Positions 18,181 to 25,726 of a DNA stretch of 48,910 bases are shown piece after piece. The DNA is taken from the NCBI RefSeq assembly GCF_004345325.1, contig NZ_SLVJ01000029.1, positions 1 to 48,910 on the forward strand, in the 5' to 3' direction. This DNA comes from Acinetobacter calcoaceticus (GTDB lineage Bacteria > Pseudomonadota > Gammaproteobacteria > Pseudomonadales > Moraxellaceae). A program made the position numbers and the translations under genes. Under the pieces are notes generated by a model. That model was not told where the DNA came from and ran no database searches. It saw only the letters and a list, made by a program, of their open reading frames with translations. Numbering within the stretch: the first letter of the stretch is position 1; the number at the start of each line of letters is the position of its first letter.

Positions 18181-18645
18181 TTGGGTGGCAGTAATGCTTA
18201 CGCGCCGAATCCTGTTGAGTGGATTGACCCTTTAGGATTGAGTAAATGTTCTAACTCTAATAACAATGTACCTCAATTTACTCTAACAGTACCAGCTTTG
18301 TTAAAAATGGCTATAAGTAAAGATCAGAGATTAAAATCTGGAGAGCCATATCCAAATAGATTTAAAAAGAAATGGAGTGAAAGTGGTTATGATTATGAGG
18401 TTAGAATTCATGGTCCAGATCCTAATGCACCTTCTGGCTCATTATCATCGAAAAGTAATATTTATCGAGTCGCAAGAAGAAAACATGGAGTGGATTGTAA
18501 TAATCAGGGATTCGGATGGGAATATGGTGATTTAGTAGGGAATTGGCATTCTGAAAAGTTTTTAAAAACATCAAAAATTAATCCTGCAGCTAATGTAGCT
18601 GCAAAAAATACACATATCAAAGTACCAATAGGAGTAATTAAATAG
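18181..18645 (+). CDS. Orphan Rhs C-terminal toxin module 2
   Basis: After the tip segment ([15 protein letters not shown]) comes a domain of about 130 residues containing YEVRIHGPDPNAPSGS, YRVARRKHG and WHSEKF. The VRIHGPDPNAP pattern resembles, from memory, the domain named polymorphic toxin type 30 in Rhs and PAAR proteins, whose activity I cannot state. The listed start is TTG within the tip; an in-frame stop upstream separates it from the rest of the tip, so it is an orphan module. The stop overlaps the immunity start (TAGTG). Confidence 0.6.
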   Translation: MGGSNAYAPNPVEWIDPLGLSKCSNSNNNVPQFTLTVPALLKMAISKDQRLKSGEPYPNRFKKKWSESGYDYEVRIHGPDPNAPSGSLSSKSNIYRVARRKHGVDCNNQGFGWEYGDLVGNWHSEKFLKTSKINPAANVAAKNTHIKVPIGVIK

Positions 18646-19070
18646 TGGATATTTATCTATTTGAAAGTAATTTGAGGAAACTTTATAAGGATGAAATTTG
18701 GATTGACTTCGAGGTGGTTGTTTTAGAGCGTAATATTTATATAAAGGGGTCAGTTGATTTTACTTATGGTCAAGATTTTGAAATTTATATATATAATGCA
18801 AAAATGTCACCATTACTAGATGGTTGGACAGTTGATTGTGAGTTTAATCGTATTTTTTCTATACGAGAAAATAAAATTACTTTTATAGATGATGACGGGG
18901 GTGTTATTGAATTTTCAGGTGAAAAATATTTGGGGAATATTCAAACAATAATTTACCATGAAGATCCATCAGTAGATTTAAAGGAGTATTTAATAAAACC
19001 TGAATATCGAGATTTAAGTTGTTTAAATGAAATTTATGACATGGAAAGATTTTATGATTTAGATTTTTAA
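18645..19070 (+). CDS. Presumed immunity protein for module 2
   Basis: A 141-residue acidic cytosolic protein of beta-rich appearance; family not recognised. GTG start overlapping the toxin stop, with AGGAG ten bases upstream. Position and acidity suggest that it neutralises the module 2 toxin. Confidence 0.6.
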   Translation: MDIYLFESNLRKLYKDEIWIDFEVVVLERNIYIKGSVDFTYGQDFEIYIYNAKMSPLLDGWTVDCEFNRIFSIRENKITFIDDDGGVIEFSGEKYLGNIQTIIYHEDPSVDLKEYLIKPEYRDLSCLNEIYDMERFYDLDF

Positions 19071-19193
19071 ATTATTATTAATTTGTCTTTTTAAAATATT
19101 TAATATTAGGATGGAGAGACAGAACTTCACTATAATCGATACCGTTATTACTCGCCTTATGTCGGCCGGTTTATCAGCAAGGATCCGATTGGG

Positions 19194-19703
19194 TTGCTGG
19201 GTGGGTTTAATGTTTATGCTTATGCACCGAATCCAGTGGAATGGGTTGATCCGTTCGGATTATCCCCTAAAAAGCCCAAAAAACCACAAACTGCAAATAG
19301 TAGTGGCGGTTGTATTGACACTATAAGAGGTATTGTTGAATCGACTATGAAAAATTATGAGAAAGACATTCAACGTTTAGATACCAATGCTCAAATAGGC
19401 TATAGAGGAAGCTTCGCGAGTGGTAATAAATATACTACTGGAGCGCCATTTAATCCGAATAATTTTGATGTTGATGGATTTATTAATAGTGACTATTTAT
19501 CAGCTAAATCAGTTTATACAAATAGAAGGAGAGATGGGTCAAAGATTACTGAAATTGCTACTATTGAAAGGAAAATTGACACAGATTTAAGATCTAAGCC
19601 TTGTTTGAAAGGAATGAGGAGTGAGGGTTTTGGGTTTAGGTTATTTAAAATGCATGAGTTGGATGATTTGAGACGCAAAGGCGATATTCAGCGGAGATTA
19701 TAA
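19194..19703 (+). CDS. Orphan Rhs toxin module 3, nucleotidyltransferase-like
   Basis: The Rhs tip copy begins near 19110 in the same frame ([16 protein letters not shown]...[19 protein letters not shown]) and runs uninterrupted into a domain of about 145 residues. This contains GYRGSFASG followed by [16 protein letters not shown]-x-G motif followed by an acidic D-x-D is the signature of nucleotidyltransferase-fold enzymes, so an NTase-type toxin is plausible, but this is by-eye inference. No ribosome site for an independent start is convincing. The immunity gene follows one base after the stop. Confidence 0.65.
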   Translation: MLGGFNVYAYAPNPVEWVDPFGLSPKKPKKPQTANSSGGCIDTIRGIVESTMKNYEKDIQRLDTNAQIGYRGSFASGNKYTTGAPFNPNNFDVDGFINSDYLSAKSVYTNRRRDGSKITEIATIERKIDTDLRSKPCLKGMRSEGFGFRLFKMHELDDLRRKGDIQRRL

Positions 19704-19704
19704 G

Positions 19705-20067
19705 ATGTCATTTAGATTTTTAGTAATTAATTTAAATAGTTCATTCTATATTAGAAACGAAATTTCACTTTTCAATAAAATTTTTAAAGTTTCATTTTTG
19801 GAATCAGATAAGTTTGAAGAGAAATTGGGTTTTGTTGCAGAGAAAGATAATTATGTTATCTCTTTGATAGATAGAGAAGACAGAGAGTACGGGATATTAA
19901 GTGATGAGTCTGATACTATTGAATTTAAGTTTGTTAAAAATATCGACATATCTGAAAAAAATGCTTTTGAACGACATGTCTTGATTTTGCTAAAAGATAA
20001 TGGGGTTTTTTGGGATAAGGCTATTTGGATTGATAACTCTAATGAGGTCTTAGATATTAAACTATAA
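19705..20067 (+). CDS. Presumed immunity protein for module 3
   Basis: A 120-residue cytosolic protein with mixed charges and many aromatics; no family recognised. The ATG lies one base after the module 3 stop, with GCGGAGAT upstream. Its role is inferred from this tight coupling. Confidence 0.6.
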   Translation: MSFRFLVINLNSSFYIRNEISLFNKIFKVSFLESDKFEEKLGFVAEKDNYVISLIDREDREYGILSDESDTIEFKFVKNIDISEKNAFERHVLILLKDNGVFWDKAIWIDNSNEVLDIKL

Positions 20068-20093
20068 GTGGTTTTAGATAATTCATAAAGTAA

Positions 20094-20201
20094 GCATCCA
20101 CTGAATCCCTATTGGAGCCTGTAAATTCAGCACACATCAAAAAACTTGAAGGAGCATTGGCGCTTCCCGTAACAGTGAAACCAACAGGTAAACGAATATG
20201 A
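20094..20201 (+). pseudogene. Toxin C-terminal stub
   Basis: A frame of 35 codons without a start, opening after TAA at 20091-20093 and ending AHIKKLEGALALPVTVK... and KRI before a TGA. That TGA overlaps the ATG of the next gene (ATGA). It looks like the last residues of a toxin, the rest and its Rhs tip having been lost. Confidence 0.55.
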
Positions 20202-20758
20202 AATATTTCAACTCTGATATTACACTAGGAGAAATTATAAAATTTAATGAAGAGGAGAACTTCACATTATGGGTTCATCCAAAATATGTAATAGGGTTTG
20301 ATAAAGATGAGTTACTAATTTTAAATTCGGAAATAAATTATATTAATAATCATTATAGTAGTGAAGATGTGGTTGAATCCCCCGATATTGTGGTTGTTGA
20401 TTATTTAACATCATGTTTGAAATTCGATCAATTTAATACTGAAAATAATAATTATTTTATTAAGTGTTTTGACATGGTAAATGCCGCAATTTATTTAATC
20501 ATTAATTTAATTTCCTCTAAAACGAGTTATCCATTTGCATGGTGGGGCGGGTATTTAATTAACATTGAAAACTGTAATGAAGTTTTTAATGTTATATTTA
20601 AATCTTTTGTTGAAACGAAAAGTAATCATGTAAAAAATTTACTACGGATTTTTTGTATAGAGCTATTGGATAATTTTCTACAAAATTTCCATATTAAAAA
20701 TCAAATACGATATAAGGATATTCAACAGTTTGAGACAGATACGACGTATATGTATTAA
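20198..20758 (+). CDS. Presumed orphan immunity protein
   Basis: A 186-residue acidic, aromatic-rich protein of no recognised family, without signal peptide; one hydrophobic stretch (AAIYLIINLISS, about 95-106) may be buried. The ATG overlaps the stop of a toxin C-terminal stub, the same ATGA coupling seen in active toxin/immunity pairs. The cognate toxin is gone from this locus, so it could act as a resistance gene against relatives that still deploy that toxin (inference). Confidence 0.6.
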   Translation: MKYFNSDITLGEIIKFNEEENFTLWVHPKYVIGFDKDELLILNSEINYINNHYSSEDVVESPDIVVVDYLTSCLKFDQFNTENNNYFIKCFDMVNAAIYLIINLISSKTSYPFAWWGGYLINIENCNEVFNVIFKSFVETKSNHVKNLLRIFCIELLDNFLQNFHIKNQIRYKDIQQFETDTTYMY

Positions 20759-20852
20759 GTGTTTTTAGGATGGAGATTAACTGTCGAATTAACTGCAATT
20801 AAAGATAGTAAACTCAGAAATCATTACCAATAATATGCATTTCCAAGGGCAT

Positions 20853-20894
20853 GAGTGTGGCTAAGCAAAGCGCTGCTTTGCCCGAAGCGAAAGG
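20853..20894 (+). repeat. Small palindromic element inserted in Rhs tip, copy 1
   Basis: A hairpin-forming stretch (AGCAAAGC-GCT-GCTTTGC core) flanked by GAGTGTGGCTAAG and CCCGAAGCGAAAGG. It interrupts the Rhs tip between the FQG and FHYNRY segments. It aligns with the element at 22120-22161, although that copy lies at a different place in the Rhs sequence. Confidence 0.55.
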
Positions 20895-21463
20895 ATGTGG
20901 AAACGGATTTCCACTATAATCGATACCGTTATTACTCACCTTATGTCGGCCGGTTTATTAGCAAGGATCCGATTGGGTTGCTGGGTGGTAATAACGTTTA
21001 TGCTTATGCGCCGAATCCTACAGAATGGATTGATCCTTTAGGATTGTTGGTTACACCTAAATATACTAAAGGTGCAAATGGCCGAGTTGAAAGAGTGCAA
21101 GCAACTATCACCAAAGCAAATCTAAACACAGGTACAGGTACAAATGCTAGTTCTAGAGCAGAAGCTCAAAGAATGGCGAATTGTAATAAGGTGCAGGCAG
21201 GGCATCTATTAGCTAAAAGGCTTGGTGGAAGTGGAGGGGTTGGTCATGTATTCCCACAAACAGCGGGTGTTAATACGGGGGCATATAGGGTTTTTGAAGG
21301 TCAAGTAGCCAATGCAGTGGATAAGAATGGTTCTGCTGACGTTGATATAAAGCTTATTTATCCAAATGCGACCAGTAAAATGCCGAATCAAATTATTTAT
21401 ACTTATTCATCTGGGAAAGATACTGATAATAGTCGGTTTTTAAATCCAAATCCATGTACATAG
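20855..21463 (+). CDS. Orphan Rhs toxin module 4, DNA/RNA non-specific endonuclease-like
   Basis: Rhs tip remains begin near 20815 (SEIITNNMHFQGH), are broken by a palindromic insert, and resume as [20 protein letters not shown]. The GTG at 20855 lies inside the insert, so the first dozen residues are not Rhs. The C-terminal domain (about 135 residues) contains [20 protein letters not shown], an Asn ([10 protein letters not shown]) and IYPN...IIYTYSS. This matches the bacterial DNA/RNA non-specific endonuclease pattern related to DNase NucA/EndoG, with His in AGH as the likely general base. The paired immunity gene is 12 bases downstream. Confidence 0.75.
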   Translation: MWLSKALLCPKRKDVETDFHYNRYRYYSPYVGRFISKDPIGLLGGNNVYAYAPNPTEWIDPLGLLVTPKYTKGANGRVERVQATITKANLNTGTGTNASSRAEAQRMANCNKVQAGHLLAKRLGGSGGVGHVFPQTAGVNTGAYRVFEGQVANAVDKNGSADVDIKLIYPNATSKMPNQIIYTYSSGKDTDNSRFLNPNPCT

Positions 21464-21475
21464 ACGAGTAAAGAA

Positions 21476-21880
21476 ATGAATGATCCTAAACAAACCTTAT
21501 TTAATTTTATTAAAGAAATGCGTGAATGGGAGGTCGACTATGACGAAATTGTAAAAATTTCTGATGATAATTTTACTGATGAAAATATTCAAAAAAACAA
21601 ACTTAATAAATTATTTCAAATACACCAAAAGTATTTGTCTGATAAGGCATTATCATCGAAGCAAGATAGGTATATTACTTTATCTTTCGGGGTACCCCCT
21701 GAATACGATCAGGAAATTACTAATGAGAAAATCATAAATAGAAAAAAGATAGAATTTGAAACCAGTAGAAAAGGTGATTTATACCGAGTATATACATTAA
21801 TACTTGAAAATGATTTTTGGAAAGTTGATAAAATGGCGATATCAAGTTTAGACTGGAGAGTATCAAGACAAGTTTTTTAA
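21476..21880 (+). CDS. NTF2-fold immunity protein (RhsIA-like) for module 4
   Basis: A 134-residue acidic protein. The N-terminal helices (LFNFIKEMREWE) and the C-terminal pattern YRVYTLILENDFWKVDKM fit the NTF2-fold immunity proteins paired with Rhs nuclease toxins (RhsIA-type). It is a cytosolic inhibitor of the preceding endonuclease by position. The ATG start has a weak GAGTAAAG upstream. Confidence 0.65.
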   Translation: MNDPKQTLFNFIKEMREWEVDYDEIVKISDDNFTDENIQKNKLNKLFQIHQKYLSDKALSSKQDRYITLSFGVPPEYDQEITNEKIINRKKIEFETSRKGDLYRVYTLILENDFWKVDKMAISSLDWRVSRQVF

Positions 21881-21884
21881 ATTT

Positions 21885-22468
21885 AAAGACAGCTTTGTTC
21901 CTTTAATACAAGCGACTTACCGACAACAGATCAAGCAGCACCAAACCCCACAGTGGAATCATGTTTATGACTATGACGCTGATCCCTTAAGGCATGAAAC
22001 CAAGCAGTCTGAAAAGTTTGATCGGGTATGGTTTTACCATCGTGACCACTTAGGCACACCACAGGAAATGAGTGACCAAACAGGAGCCATTGTTTGGACT
22101 GCGCAATATAAGGCATGGGTGAGCGAGGATAAGAAAAACAACGTTTTTCCTGAGCGCAAGGTGAGAGCTATGCTCGAGGTTGTAAGCCTGAAAACCATGT
22201 GAAACGAGATATCTGGGACTCAGAAATTATTACCAATAATATTCGTTTCCAAGGGCAATATTTTGATGAAGAAATGGGTTTCCACTATAATCGATACCGT
22301 TATTACTCGCCTTATGTCGGCCGGTTTATATCTAAAGATCCGATTGGGTTGCTGGGTGGGTTTAATGTTTATGCTTATGCTTATGCGCCGAATCCAGTGG
22401 GGTGGATTGATCCAATTGGTCTGAGTAACTGTGCAATACAAAGTCGAATAAAGCCAATATTGGCATAG
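21885..22468 (+). pseudogene. Rhs core and tip fragment, module 5, toxin lost
   Basis: The longest Rhs piece here. It starts five bases after the module 4 immunity stop with KDSFVPLIQATYRQQ and runs through YHRDHLGTPQEMSDQTG and TAQYKAW. A palindromic insert (22120-22161) then shifts the frame. It resumes as SYARGCKPENHVKRDIW, SEIITNNIRFQGQ and the tip to PNPVGWIDPIGLSN. Only about ten non-Rhs residues follow before a stop. A partial frame with ATG at 22199 covers the tip, but it lacks a toxin and is not a functional gene. Confidence 0.85.
22120..22161 (+). repeat. Small palindromic element inserted in Rhs core, copy 2
   Basis: Sequence GAGCGAGGATAAG, then AAAAAC-AAC-GTTTTT as hairpin arms, then CCTGAGCGCAAGG. 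It lies between the codons for AQYKAW and SYARG and shifts the Rhs frame. It aligns along its length with the element at 20853-20894. Confidence 0.55.
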
Positions 22469-22499
22469 TGAAATGACAAATCCAGTAATGAAGGGATAA
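22452..22499 (+). pseudogene. Toxin C-terminal stub, module 5
   Basis: A 15-residue startless frame (SQYWHSEMTNPVMKG) ends in TAA five bases before the next immunity-like ATG and is out of frame with the Rhs tip. This is what remains if the toxin body was deleted between tip and C terminus. Confidence 0.4.
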
Positions 22500-22504
22500 T
22501 AAGT

Positions 22505-22831
22505 ATGACAGAAATTCACTTTAAAATAGAATTTGATAATCAAGATGTTGATGGATTTAGTCTAGCTGATTTAACTTTAAATGTTGGTGGTGAAACTTTT
22601 ACGACTAAAAATCACTGTAAATATAAATTAATGTTTTTTTTAACATTGACTGATTTTATGGATGGTTTATCGAAAATATATTTAAATATGAAAAAAGAAT
22701 ATATTTTACTAAATATATCTTCATCTTTTTATATGAAATTTAAGAAGGACAAAGATGACATTGTTAAGTTCATCAAGCTAAGTTTCCATGCAATAAAACT
22801 TGTCAGAATTTGTACCTTGTCAGTTAAGTAA
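22505..22831 (+). CDS. Presumed orphan immunity protein, module 5
   Basis: A 108-residue protein with a beta-rich N-terminal half (VDGFSLADLTLNVGGE) and a hydrophobic middle (YKLMFFLTLTDFMDGL). I do not recognise a named family. The ATG follows AAGGGATAATAAGT. The C-terminal end (IKLVRICTLSVK) is unlike the rest and may be a frameshifted tail. Its partner toxin is deleted. Confidence 0.5.
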   Translation: MTEIHFKIEFDNQDVDGFSLADLTLNVGGETFTTKNHCKYKLMFFLTLTDFMDGLSKIYLNMKKEYILLNISSSFYMKFKKDKDDIVKFIKLSFHAIKLVRICTLSVK

Positions 22832-22879
22832 AAATTTTGGATATTCAAGTTAAATAATTATTTTTAGCCAATATTTTAA

Positions 22880-23020
22880 AATCCTCCCCAACCCTCCTTT
22901 TTCTAAGGAGGGAGCGCTGTGCATCCAGTTATATGTTGATTTCAAAGGGATTCCCCTCTTTGGCAAAGAGGGGCTAGGGGAGATTTGCGGTATAGGAATT
23001 TAGCCCATGGCATGGTTTTT
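22880..23020. repeat. Dispersed palindromic repeat, copy 1
   Basis: Two hairpins, CCCTCCTT/AAGGAGGG (22892-22912) and CCCCTCTTT/AAAGAGGGG (22953-22973), are framed by CCTCCCC and GGGGAG. A conserved tail AGATTTGCGGTATA and, further on, CATGGTTTT follow. The tail and the second hairpin recur at about 30.1 kb and 37.8 kb. It fills most of the 314-base gap between two orphan genes. A startless frame (DDFGRNSTNWHLSGLAFS) after it may be another gene stub. Confidence 0.65.
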
Positions 23021-23145
23021 ATGTTGATGATTTCGGTCGAAATTCAACTAACTGGCATTTATCTGGCTTAGCTTTTTCATTAGTGAAGAGTTTTTATTGC
23101 TAGTTTAATTTAGTATGGGAACTTATATCGGATAATTTAAAAGAG

Positions 23146-23634
23146 GTGAAGTATATATTTTTTGAATTTCTGATTGAAATATTTCATGAGGTGAATATAG
23201 TTTATGAGTTGGTTGATGGCTTAAGTGATGGTGGTATTGATGAATTTAAAGAGTCATATCTGAATTTTTATTGTTTTCTAAAAGATGAAAAAATAATTTT
23301 TAATTTATTTCGAAAAAGTTGGGTGATCTTAGCCAAATTATTAGAGCATGGAAATATGAATTTTGAAGTATTTGATTTACTTATAACGCGTCTAATGAAT
23401 GAAGAAAAATACGATGAGGCTGACAAAATTTTAGATGGAAAAATTGATGCAATATATGCGTTGCCCCTAAGTGAGGCGGTTAAGTTTTTAGAATTATATG
23501 CATCGATCGCTGGCGATGTTGATTCATTCGATAGGTTTGATCGATTATTCTGTAAATTGCTTGCTGTTGATAAAGTGAGTCATGCTGATCGAAGCAGATA
23601 TGAGGGAATTTCACCTGCGAATAGATGGTTGTAA
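23146..23634 (+). CDS. Hypothetical acidic helical protein, probably 5'-truncated
   Basis: A 162-residue acidic, mostly helical protein of unknown family. It begins with GTG after AAAGAG, but the frame is open upstream for eleven more plausible codons (ending ELISDNLKE), so the true N terminus was probably removed when the repeat upstream arrived. AT-rich composition and location match the immunity genes before it. Function unknown. Confidence 0.5.
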   Translation: MKYIFFEFLIEIFHEVNIVYELVDGLSDGGIDEFKESYLNFYCFLKDEKIIFNLFRKSWVILAKLLEHGNMNFEVFDLLITRLMNEEKYDEADKILDGKIDAIYALPLSEAVKFLELYASIAGDVDSFDRFDRLFCKLLAVDKVSHADRSRYEGISPANRWL

Positions 23635-23843
23635 TTTTAAAAGCGAGTGCCTGCAAATAAAACTGTATATATGCTGCGCTATTTAGTCCAAGTGTTCATA
23701 CCAAAACGATCAAAATCGGTATTGATGCACTCAGGTCATGTTATCCATAAGTGATTGCTTTGAATTTCACCGTGGAATTACAAGCTATCTATAATCCGAA
23801 TAAGTTGCATTCCATCAGTGAAATAAAGTGTTAAGTCTCAGCC

Positions 23844-25004
23844 TTAAAAATGATATAGCATGGTCAAATTAAGCATTTTATTGCGTCGGCCATCATCTCC
23901 TGCGCCCAGTGAATCTGCTGTGCCACCAATCGAAGGATCATGTTTACCGATGATATATTCGGAGACCAAACTAAAGCTTTTATAGTCGATTGTTGCGCCG
24001 ATTATGTTTCGACTAGAGTCTTTAAAACCTGATTGGCTTTTTTGATAACTGCTATACATCATATAAGGCATTATACTGATACCTTTATATACATCCTTAA
24101 AGGTATAACTCAGATCCGCAGTATAAAATGTCCCTTGGTTGGCCACCATATATAGATCATCAAATGAACCTACGCTCGATTGCGCAGACTGGGTGTAATC
24201 GCCATTGTCCACGTCATTTTTACCGCCAGTGAAGGTAAATTTTAATTCGTCGTAGGCGACCTGACTAAACACTGCCCATGCTTTACGCGAGCCATCTTGA
24301 TTGGTCCGTTTATTGTCGATTGTAGAATACCAATACGATGCACCGACAGAAGTTTTTAGGTGCTCATTATCAAGAAAATTTAGCTCTTGATTAATACGAC
24401 CGATCCACATATTTTTTTCTTTAAGGCAGGTTTGATCGGGATCATTTGAACTGACGTAATTAGAGCTATATCGAGATGCTTCACCATTTGAACCATGATA
24501 TTTACCACCATCACGGGCAAAATAGGCCAAATCCAGCGTAGTACCTTTGATGGGCTGAATGTTGTAATTTATACCGAGGTTATGTACATCTTCCAATCCG
24601 ACTTGGGAGTTAACCCCGCCATAATAATTACTACTCCAGAATTTATATGGCCCAAAGGGTATATCCTGTAAGCCGAGTTTAATACTGCTCTGTGGATTGA
24701 TGTTATAGCCCATATAGGCATCGACTAAAGAAGAGAAATCGCACAATTTATCGAATTGATAACAACGATATTCGACATGGCCAAACAAATACTGCGATTT
24801 ATAATCTAAATTTATTTTGGCAGCATCAAATTTTAAACTATGATCAGCATCCGAATAATCTTTGTCTTGAAACTTGGCTCTTAAAAAACCAGAGAGTTTA
24901 AGTGAACCTAGGCTTGATTTTGAATCGCCAATTTCTAAATCTGCAGCATGTACTGTACCTGCCAAGCTCACAGCACTGAGCAGGGCTAATTTTAATAATT
25001 TCAT
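23844..25004 (-). CDS. Outer-membrane porin
   Basis: A 386-residue beta-barrel protein: signal peptide cut near VHAA (residues 1-21), alternating amphipathic strands throughout, and the terminal MLYHF with C-terminal Phe that is the outer-membrane sorting signal. Strand patterns (RAKFQDKDYSD, GLQDIPFGPYKFWSSNYYGG) resemble phosphate-selective porin O/P-like families. AAGGATTG precedes the ATG. The substrate is unknown; it is a single-gene unit. The 23635-23843 stretch downstream holds nothing I recognise. Confidence 0.8.
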   Translation of the reverse strand: MKLLKLALLSAVSLAGTVHAADLEIGDSKSSLGSLKLSGFLRAKFQDKDYSDADHSLKFDAAKINLDYKSQYLFGHVEYRCYQFDKLCDFSSLVDAYMGYNINPQSSIKLGLQDIPFGPYKFWSSNYYGGVNSQVGLEDVHNLGINYNIQPIKGTTLDLAYFARDGGKYHGSNGEASRYSSNYVSSNDPDQTCLKEKNMWIGRINQELNFLDNEHLKTSVGASYWYSTIDNKRTNQDGSRKAWAVFSQVAYDELKFTFTGGKNDVDNGDYTQSAQSSVGSFDDLYMVANQGTFYTADLSYTFKDVYKGISIMPYMMYSSYQKSQSGFKDSSRNIIGATIDYKSFSLVSEYIIGKHDPSIGGTADSLGAGDDGRRNKMLNLTMLYHF

Positions 25005-25333
25005 GTAAAAAACAATCCTTGTGTTTTTATCGTTTGCTCAGTCAAGGTATGTGATCTGACTGGGTTGGCGTGAAGTGCAAGATAGATAAATCATCGATAA
25101 ACCAATGATAAAACAATATCTTAATTAATTGCATTTCAATTCTGAATATAACATTGGATATCAAGTACCGACTAGCCAAGGGTGGTGCCAATAATTGAAA
25201 TAAGCGTAGAGCCAATCATGTTTAAGTCCATATATTATTAAAATTAATCATTATTTTTTGTTTTTCGATGGCTGGATCAGGTATGCAGAGCGCGTATGAA
25301 ATTCACTTTTAAAAATAACTCAATATAAAACAA
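25005..25333. other. Gene-free AT-rich spacer upstream of the porin
   Basis: Should hold the porin promoter on the minus strand. I see no frame with coding character and no clear inverted repeat. Confidence 0.5.
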
Positions 25334-25522
25334 ATGGCTATATATAGTTCATATATAGCCAAATCAGCACAGTCATCCGCATTGCAGTTACATGGCGGTT
25401 ATGGATTTATCCGTGATTTACCTTTAGAGCGATTTGTACGTGATGCGCGTATTTTGCGTATTTTTGAAGGAACTTCTGAGATCCAAAAGATGATTATCTC
25501 TCGGGCAGTAATCCTTGGCTAG
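25334..25522 (+). pseudogene. Acyl-CoA dehydrogenase C-terminal remnant
   Basis: From about residue 10 the 62-codon frame encodes the last helix bundle of an acyl-CoA dehydrogenase: AKSAQSSALQLHGGYGFIRD, then RFVRDARILRIFEGTSEIQK and the final helix. An intact gene would have about 380 residues, so some 85% is missing. The 5' junction lies in a palindrome (25336-25360), which supplies the spurious first codons. It is not likely to make a functional protein. Confidence 0.85.
25336..25360. repeat. Palindrome at the truncation junction
   Basis: GGCTATATAT / ATATATAGCC, perfect 10-base arms with a 5-base loop, exactly where homology to acyl-CoA dehydrogenase begins. It may mark the deletion or insertion point. 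Confidence 0.6.
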
Positions 25523-25633
25523 GTTTTCAGTCAGGCAGAACCAATTATAAAACATTTTAATTCATATACTTAGGGGATGTTTTTTAAGATAGAGCAGAAA
25601 AGCATTCCCAATTCAAAAAAGTTATAGTATATA

Positions 25634-25647
25634 TATGTATATACAAG
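25634..25647. promoter_or_regulatory. HutC operator-like site upstream of hutU
   Basis: Contains the 10-base palindrome TGTATATACA followed by AG, close to the CTTGTATGTACAAG operator known for Pseudomonas HutC. It lies 79 bases before the hutU start. The same palindrome occurs upstream of hutC. Confidence 0.6.
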
Positions 25648-25726
25648 TAAACACACCAAAAGACATTGGGTCTATAGTATTCAAACCCAGATATATACTT
25701 GAGTTTTAAAGAATGGAGTCTATTCA

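Noticed and set aside
20855..20895. GTG at 20855 as a genuine start of the nuclease toxin
   Set aside because: It lies inside a palindromic insert, lacks a ribosome site and adds residues foreign to Rhs; the frame is an orphan tip.
16361..23634. CRISPR-like array suggested by repeated blocks about 1 kb apart
   Set aside because: The repeats are long coding Rhs tips separated by genes, not short direct repeats with spacers.
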